From Monocercomonoides exilis (Eukaryota > Preaxostyla > Oxymonadida > Polymastigidae), in contig LSRY02000022.1 of NCBI GenBank assembly GCA_001643675.2, positions 568,001 through 632,000 of the forward strand: a DNA stretch of 64,000 nucleotides, written 5' to 3'. Numbering within the stretch: the first letter of the stretch is position 1; each line of letters begins with the position of its first letter. A program made the translations under genes and the position numbers. Positions 57,994 through 64,000 of the stretch are shown one piece after another. The notes under the pieces are model-generated. The model saw only the letters and a program-made list of their open reading frames with translations, was not told the DNA's origin and did no database searches.

Positions 57994-59360
57994 CAGACGC
58001 CAAATAAGATAATATTTTCTAATTTTTTCGAAATATTAACATCTTTCATTTTCATTGAATTTTTAGAAAATTTTATTAATTTTGAATGTTTTTGATGCAA
58101 AAAGACGACTTTTTGTATTAATTCTGTTCGAATATAACTAAAAACATATTGAAAATATCATTTTTTTAATTAATGTGATTACAAGAAAAGAAAAAAAAGT
58201 AATACAGAATTTATCTGTGATTTTCGAGTGAAATATTTGCACCCCGAAAAAAAATATGATTTTGAAAATAATGTCCAAAATATTATTCAAAAATTTTTCT
58301 TATGAAATTATTCATAAAATATTAATTTCTTTCAAATTGTTCAAATACTTCTTTTGAATCAAAATTCGAAAAGAAAATGCTGTTGAAATATTTGGTTAAT
58401 TTTTTTTATTGATATCATAGGAATGACGCTTTTTTTAAACTCGATCAATGGAAAATTTTTGTTGAAAAAAAACAAAAATCATTAAAAAAAAATTTCTTTA
58501 TTGAAATTAAACAACTGCATTGGAATTGTTTTTAGAAATTTCTCTTATTTTGATTTTCATGTCTTTTCATCAACCGTATATTTCTCTGATAATAAACGAT
58601 GTTGAAAAAAATAAAGAAAATTCTGATTTCAACGAGATTATTGTTTTCTTTCTGGAATTATAACTAATGTGATGGTATTTATATAAAAGCTGCATTTTTC
58701 ATTCGTATTTCAATAGAAAACAGTTAATAAATAATATAAATTCGTTATTCTCATTTCATTAAAATTCTGACAAGTTTATTTAATTCTCTGTAAAAAAACA
58801 TCATTTGAAAATCAAAAAATTATTTATAGAAAAGTAGAATTTAAATTATTTTTTATTTAGAATTTATAATTGATTATCTGCAGACTTTTTGTATGTGAAA
58901 ACAATTCTCAACAATGGAATACTTGTTATGAAAAAACTGGGCTCAAGCGTTATATATTGTTCTTTTTGCAATTCATGTTACTAGTCATTAATATTGATAT
59001 CATTGAAAAGAAAACATTATTTTAATGCTGTCATATGTTCATTTTTTTAAACAACTTTTAACTTCTCACAAAAAGACTATTTTAAATAATGACATATAAA
59101 TATGAGTGTTTGAAATAATCCTATGTGATATGACACGAAAAATCGGAAAAATACTCAAAAATGACGGACACAATCTTTTCAATTTGTCATTTTTTTGTCA
59201 CTCAAATTTTAAAGGAAAAAATAAAAGCAATAGTTTATTTTTTCGTAAAAAACATTTATAAACATATCTTTGTTTTAATATCTTATTTTGCTCTTCTTTC
59301 CATGAAAATCGAAACACTTTTTAATGAATTTTTTGCAAGTGACAAATTAATCTAATTATT
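57994..59360. other. AT-rich intergenic stretch, nothing recognised
   Basis: No coherent frame. From ~59,150 ('ACTCAAAAATG') to ~59,682 (inverted 'ACTCAAAAAATG' with repeated GTCATTTT) there may be a degenerate element into which the 59.4-kb MITE inserted, but the ends match poorly. Confidence 0.4.
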
Positions 59361-59607
59361 ATATGTCTAAATTTTTTTGAAAAGTTCCATTTGTTTAATT
59401 TTCAAATAAAGAAAAAATTTTATATTTTGATCAAATTTCTGTTCCCACTCACCAAATTTTGCTGTTATGAAAACACAATCTTGACAATGTTATTATTTTA
59501 TTTTAAGTGAAGTTTCTTAAGTGGGAACAGAAATTTGATTAAAAAATGAAATTTATATTTATTTGACAATTAAACAAAAGGAACTTTTAAAAAAAATTTT
59601 GACATAT
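59361..59607. mobile_element. MITE family 2, copy 2 (247 bp)
   Basis: Ends ATATGTCTAAATTTTTTTGA and the inverted form at 59,588-59,607, then AAAGTTCC/GGAACTTT. The interior is a large imperfect palindrome (GAAATTTGATT / AATCAAATTTC). Same family as 34,811. Confidence 0.75.
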
Positions 59608-60261
59608 TGCGGTTTTGTCACTTTTCAGATCTGTCATTTTGTCATTTTGTCATTTTTTGATATACGCATTTTTTGAGTGGAAACATAAAAGCCAATGTAT
59701 TTCATTTATTTGTGAGAAAAATTCTCATTTGTCATAAATTGATCTGAAAATACAGAATTTATTTTATTTGATTGCTTCAAAGGATTTTAACAGTTATCGA
59801 AGTGTTAGATGAAAAACGTTTGTGTTTTTTCTGTTCCTGTTTCAGTTTTCATTTTTACAAATTTTGAAAAAACTGATGAAAAAAATATCCTGTGATGAGA
59901 ATTCACCATTTTCATTAACAGTTTTTGTTTATTGTCACCTCAAAAGCAAAGAGCTCTAAATGTTTTACAAATTTTCACTGTATCGCTTTTTTTCTTTAAA
60001 AGTCTTTCCAAACATTTGTAGTTTCATAGCATTTACTAATTTGTTAAGTTTTCAAAAAACACAAAAAATCAACGTTCTCAGAATTATTTTTTATCATCAA
60101 CGAAAAACAAATAAAAATCAAATATCTTTTATTGTCAAAAATTAATTTCAATATATAATTCTAGCAAGAGTTGAAAAAACAAATTTCTTTAATTAAAGAA
60201 AATGAGAACAAAGAAATCATTGTTCTACGAATAAATCCTTTCAAGTTTTTTTCAGATATTC

Positions 60262-61565
60262 AAAAACTTCCTGTCATAAAAACTCCCAATCTTTATCTTC
60301 TTAGTCTTTCTTCTTCAGCACAGCAGCATGAACAACGAATCCCTCAGATCCACAATCAGCTTCTCGTGAGGCGATGAACATGTCGTTCCATCCACCAAAT
60401 AAGCATCAAAGAAGTTGTTGTATGCAGATCTTCTCCACGAACAAAAGTTGATTCTGTGTCTGAAGTGTCTATGGATGAAATGAATGAAATTGAAGGTGAT
60501 AAAGTTCCCTTTCTTGTTTCCTCCTCTTCTTTTTCGTCAACCTTCTCCAGCATCCATTCAGGAATCTTGTCTGAATCTCTCCCCAAGATGTATTCTGTCG
60601 AACCAGTTTCAGATAGAAGAGGCTCGGATGATTCAGAATGACCCAAGCTTTTCTCGTACACTCTCTTCTTAATCCTTTCCTCGTTTTTCTTCTCTGCATC
60701 CTTCTCTGTTCATCTCCACTGCTCTTCTAGCAACATTTCCATCGTCACCATCTCAAATACTTTCGGGTTTTTTTGCACCGCATCAGCAACAATCTGCTTC
60801 AAGCCCTTGTTCTCGTTCTTCGCTTTCCACAACTGCACAGCTAGAATAGCTATGAACAGCTGGCAGAAGATAACGATAAGAAACTCCAGCTAGTGTGGGA
60901 GTGCTGGCGAAGCTGTTGAGGCTGGCTGTGCAGTGCTGACAGGCTCAGACCTGTTTTTGAAAATGAGGGGCTGCACTGAGCACGGAACATTATCGTTCTT
61001 GCAAAACAGAACAGCAACAGAAATTTCAAAAGTGGAGTGAACCGAAGCAAATGTGGCAGCTGAACGCGCCACTGGGCCTTACTCTCCGACACATACCCTT
61101 CATCATCGAACTCGTTGCTATCGACAATATCCACACTATCTGCGCTTGTCACGAGGCGGAAAGTCTGTTCGCATTGCAGGAGGAGCTGCAAAAAAAGTTT
61201 AGCTCCACGAGGCTTTTGGCCTCCTAAACTGCAAGAGATAACAGCACAGGGACAAAGAATGGAAAGTAAATGTTGGAAATGATGACTGCCAGGAGGCGCT
61301 TCTCATTCCGGATCCACAAAGAGATGCTGTCAAAAGAACATTCGTCTTCTTTCAAGTTCTCCAGAGTCAGAGAGTAAATATCAGAGTTGGTGATTTTCAG
61401 GCGGGAAGACGATCGTCTGCTTTCTGAAGGGTTATTTCGGTCAGAGGAGTTGTTCCCCACAAAATATTGTTTTTTTTGACACCAACAGTACCTCCAGAGA
61501 CACAAAATATTCAAGCAGTTGCGCTTGATAAATTGGGATAAATGATCGTTGATGCTGGGTTGCAT
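60262..61565 (-). pseudogene. C-terminal part of an oxymonad-type surface protein (TM plus cytoplasmic tail), broken
   Basis: Minus strand, in order: beta-helix-type phrases 'YSLTLENLKEDECSFDSISL' and 'NIYFPFFVPVLLSLAV' (61,565-61,224), 'TADSVDIVDSNEFDDEGYVS'-like sequence, a Ser/Pro/Ala stalk, then TAG (60892) and a membrane segment 'LEFLIVIFCQLFIAILAVQL'. The tail reads 'VTMEMLLEEQWR', TGA (~60712), 'TEKDAEKKNEERIKKRVYEK' and 'STEYILGRDSDKIPEW', then after a one-base shift 'LVDGTTCSSPHEKLIVDLRD'. I know this tail from large oxymonad proteins, where a kinase-like domain follows; here it ends at TGA in a truncated form. Several frame changes (61,200; 61,070; 60,400) and a TGA mark it as decayed. 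The TGA sits where relatives have Arg/Lys. Confidence 0.62.
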
Positions 61566-61567
61566 AT

Positions 61568-62385
61568 ATGAATGAGAAGATGCTGTCTCAGCAGTATCTA
61601 TTTGTTATTGAAGAGCATTATATGCCAGCTCCATCAATGAATCACACGACAAGCGAGAGTTCGGGAATATTACTCATGCTCATAGCGCTCCCTTTCAGTG
61701 TCTGTTCTTTTGCTCCGCTTCCAGATTATGGATTATGTTACAAACAGTGACAGTTGAGCAAGGTAATATGCTCAGATGGTGGAGACTCAAAAAGCACAGA
61801 CGAGCCGAAGGAGGTGCTGGGACCTGTGTAAGTTCAATCGAAGAAATAAGAGTCGGAAAAAGCGAGATCTCCTTCGGCTAAAGAGGGGAGGCATATGATT
61901 CAGCACTATGAAAACACCAAATGAAACAAAGCGAATCTGGATGCAGAGGCGCTCTGGTGAAGATTGAAAGCAAAAGCCACTGAAGGAAAATATTTATGAG
62001 TGCTATGTTGTTGATAGAGGTGGAGAGGAGAAATTATGAGAAAGTGAAAACAAGATACAAGATGGAGTAGTTGAAGACAGTCAAGGGATTACCCCTGATG
62101 GCGAGCATGGAGGAGTTGAGTTGAGCTGTGTGCAGCAGGAGAGATGGAAAACAAAGCAGGATGGACAAAGGAGAGAAAGAGACTGCTGCAGGTGTGGTGT
62201 GTTGCAAAACAGCCAGAGTGAGAAAATGAGAAGTCAAAGAGGAAGACCAGACACTCCAACGGGAAGTTTGCATAGGAAACGAGGATGGCGAGGTAGTGTT
62301 GGATTGTTACATCGAGATGGAAAAGCGCAGAAGACGGGGACTCGAACTGGCGGATGCTCAATCTTGTTGAAAAGTTCTTTTTTTG
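61568..62385 (+). pseudogene. Unidentified plus-strand gene fragment wedged between the surface-protein pieces
   Basis: GC-rich plus-strand phrases such as 'MLSQQYLFVIEEHYMPAPSM', 'MVETQKAQTSRRRCWDLCKF' and 'GEVVLDCYIEMEKRRRRGLE' lie in different frames, with stops between. No family recognised. Its right boundary (~62,385) is where the minus-strand beta-helix frame stops being coherent, so two unrelated gene pieces are joined here. Confidence 0.3.
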
Positions 62386-62389
62386 TTAT

Positions 62390-63450
62390 ATTTTGGAAAT
62401 CTTCTTCGAATACACTCCACTCAATAACTATATTTTTATCAGCTTCATTGATTCTTCTTATCCTTTCAGCTGCACTCTTTTATATGCTCAATCCACTTGC
62501 ACCATCAAGCTCAACATTCTTCATCGTCAGATTTTTGATGTTCAACATTGTTGAAGAAAACACAGAAATAACATCCTGTGAAAAGCAGAGTGATTGCATT
62601 GAGACAACTTCCAACACAACTGCGCCTCCATCTGCCTTGATCAGTACATAATTAATTATTTCTTCTCCGCTTTCTTCATTTTTTGTGAATGAACAGTCCT
62701 TCACAGTCAACAATCCCTCGCTTGAGCCAACATGCATCAAATAATTGACTCCGCTTGCGAATGAAGATGGAACTACAAAGTTTATCAGTTCGAAATTTGT
62801 AATTCCCTGAATCTTCATTGCTTCTTCTTCTGCTCCTTCAAGAAATGAAACACATTCCAATGAGCACGTGCTGCTCTCATCCGATTTCACTGATATTCCA
62901 CTCACATCAACACTCTTCTGCAGATATCCTTTTCCTATGATGCTGACATTCCTTTCGTTTCCTTCAGGCAGCCGATCTAGAGAATAATCGATTGATTGGC
63001 AAGGATAATCATAAAGCCCACAAACGCACACATCTTTTCCATCACCTCCAGTAAATATTTCCGAACCAAATGTTCTCCAGAAATACACCAATGGAGTAGC
63101 ATTCGTTGTGTCATCTCCATCAAAGCCTCTCATTGAATCCAATGAAATATCAGCCAGATTCACTGACACAAATGGAAGGGATGCATTTGTGATGCTCTTC
63201 GTCAAGTTTGACGATTCAACAAAGAGATCATTTCCATATTTCGCAACATTTGGCTTGTCTGCCTCAAAAACAGGGGATGAAATCACAAATGAAGAATCCT
63301 CATTCGCCAACTTCAGAGCCATTCCCCCGCCAAAGCCAATCTTCCCTTCTTTATATTGTGTTCTGTATCCTGTTAATGTGTATGAAGAAAAATTTTATTC
63401 TGCATTCCCTTTCAAATGAGCATTAAAAGAAATTCTTCTGTTTTCGCTCG
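62390..63450 (-). pseudogene. Parallel beta-helix surface protein fragment (oxymonad-type)
   Basis: Minus-strand frame from ~63450: 'FNAHLKGNAE', TAA (~63396), 'NFSSYTLTGYRTQYKEGKIG', 'GFGGGMALKLANEDSSF', 'YFWRTFGSEIFTGGDGKDVC', 'VCGLYDYPCQSIDYSLDRL', 'ISVKSDESSTCSLECVSFLE', 'MHVGSSEGLLTVKDCSFTKN' and 'LTMKNVELDGASGLSI', TAA (62480), 'KSAAERIRRINEADKNIVIE', then coherence ends. The repeated 'lt..dcsF' phrases are those of pectin-lyase-like beta-helices; the 'CGxxxyPCxSIdyS' block is typical of oxymonad extracellular proteins. An ATG is present at 63322, but coherent sequence precedes it. No TGA inside; truncated at both ends. Likely the N-terminal side of the same protein type as 60.3-61.6 kb. 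Confidence 0.65.
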
Positions 63451-64000
63451 ATAGCATTCAATTCTCCCGGAAAACACAATTTTTGATGTTTATTTGCGAG
63501 TTTACTCTTTCAAAATTGCAACTTTAAGATAAACTCGCATTGTCACTTCTTTTTGAAATCCATTCTGTTGCTTTTATACTGCATCAGCTGATAGAAAAAA
63601 GTTATCTGCTCCTACGTCTTATCAAACGCTCGTTTTAAAAAACCACTTGAATATGGACATTTATTCAATAATGTGGAAAAGAAAAATCGTTATAATTCCC
63701 TTTTAAAATTTTGTTTGTTTGCAAACTTTTTGTTTTCATGATTAGAATGCCGACAGAAGCCTAATCTCCTTCGATTTCATCAGTTATTATGTGTAATTAA
63801 CTTTCAGTAACGTTTGTTCGTTCGAGAAGATTTTTCATTGCTTGATTGCATCTTCTCAATATGAAATAATATCCATACTAAAACATTTCAAAAAATTGTT
63901 TTATTTATGGTTCAAAAAAAAAAAGAATCGTATTTAAAATGAAGTTTCATAATAATGTCTGAAAAAAAAAATAAAAGAATTTTCACTTTTCACTAAATTT
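63451..64000. other. AT-rich stretch, nothing recognised
   Basis: No coherent frame longer than a few dozen codons on either strand and no recognised repeat. Confidence 0.5.

Noticed and set aside
59150-59682. Larger transposon surrounding the 59.4-kb MITE
   Set aside because: Only ~10 bases of inverted similarity and no target duplication seen; not strong enough to list as an element.

Overview
The window looks like a eukaryotic, AT-rich protist genome, most probably an oxymonad (Preaxostyla). I base this on spliceosomal GT-AG introns, long runs of Ser/Glu/Lys codons, a surface beta-helix protein with the oxymonad-type 'CGLYDYPCQSIDYSL' block and its 'EERIKKRVYEKS...STEYILGRDSDKIPEW' tail (family recognised from memory), and many reading frames that make sense only if TAA/TAG are read through. 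TAA/TAG = Gln is established for the oxymonad Streblomastix strix. No bacterial-style operons, rRNA, tRNA or CRISPR were seen.

Layout. 0.28-6.36 kb (-): relic of a giant ubiquitin-specific protease (USP). 6.37-13.47 kb (+): multi-exon gene (copy A) whose C-terminal half is a DDE/RNase H-like transposase-type domain; its linker has been replaced by large 33-bp minisatellites. It is followed at 13.70-13.82 kb by a pseudoknotted RNA-like structure. 15.65-16.69 kb (-): intact cyclin-box protein. 17.03-26.57 kb (+): seven-exon gene for a ~2,943-residue leucine-rich-repeat plus Glu/Lys coiled-coil protein. 29.2-30.06 kb: Merlin/IS1595-type transposase broken by a 4.28-kb non-autonomous hAT-type element (30,061-34,342, perfect TIRs, 8-bp target duplication) that carries a decayed coiled-coil gene. 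34.5-40.4 kb: MITEs and Harbinger/PIF relics. 40,865-48,870: an 8-kb autonomous hAT element with perfect 17-bp TIRs, an 8-bp target duplication, its own transposase, and several captured host-like gene pieces. 49.96-51.5 kb: decayed coiled-coil gene. 53.58-57.74 kb (+): copy B, a paralogue of the 6.4-13.5 kb gene, with a complete-looking USP domain in place of the minisatellites, again followed by the same pseudoknotted structure (57.87-57.99 kb). 60.3-63.5 kb: broken pieces of a beta-helix/kinase-type surface protein.

Two themes connect the genes. First, a previously unfamiliar gene family (copies A and B) shares an N-terminal domain, three intron positions with the same phases, a DDE-like domain and a 3' RNA structure with compensatory base changes; one copy carries a deubiquitinase domain in the same polypeptide. 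Second, in the least damaged genes (hAT transposase, copy B, copy A C-terminus, the 42.7-45.5 kb gene, the beta-helix gene) in-frame stops are only TAA/TAG, while the genes with clear ends finish at TGA. Other genes also contain in-frame TGA and are better read as pseudogenes.

Limits: all family calls are by eye from motifs; no searches were run. Exon boundaries come from GT-AG rules, frame continuity and comparison of the two paralogues.
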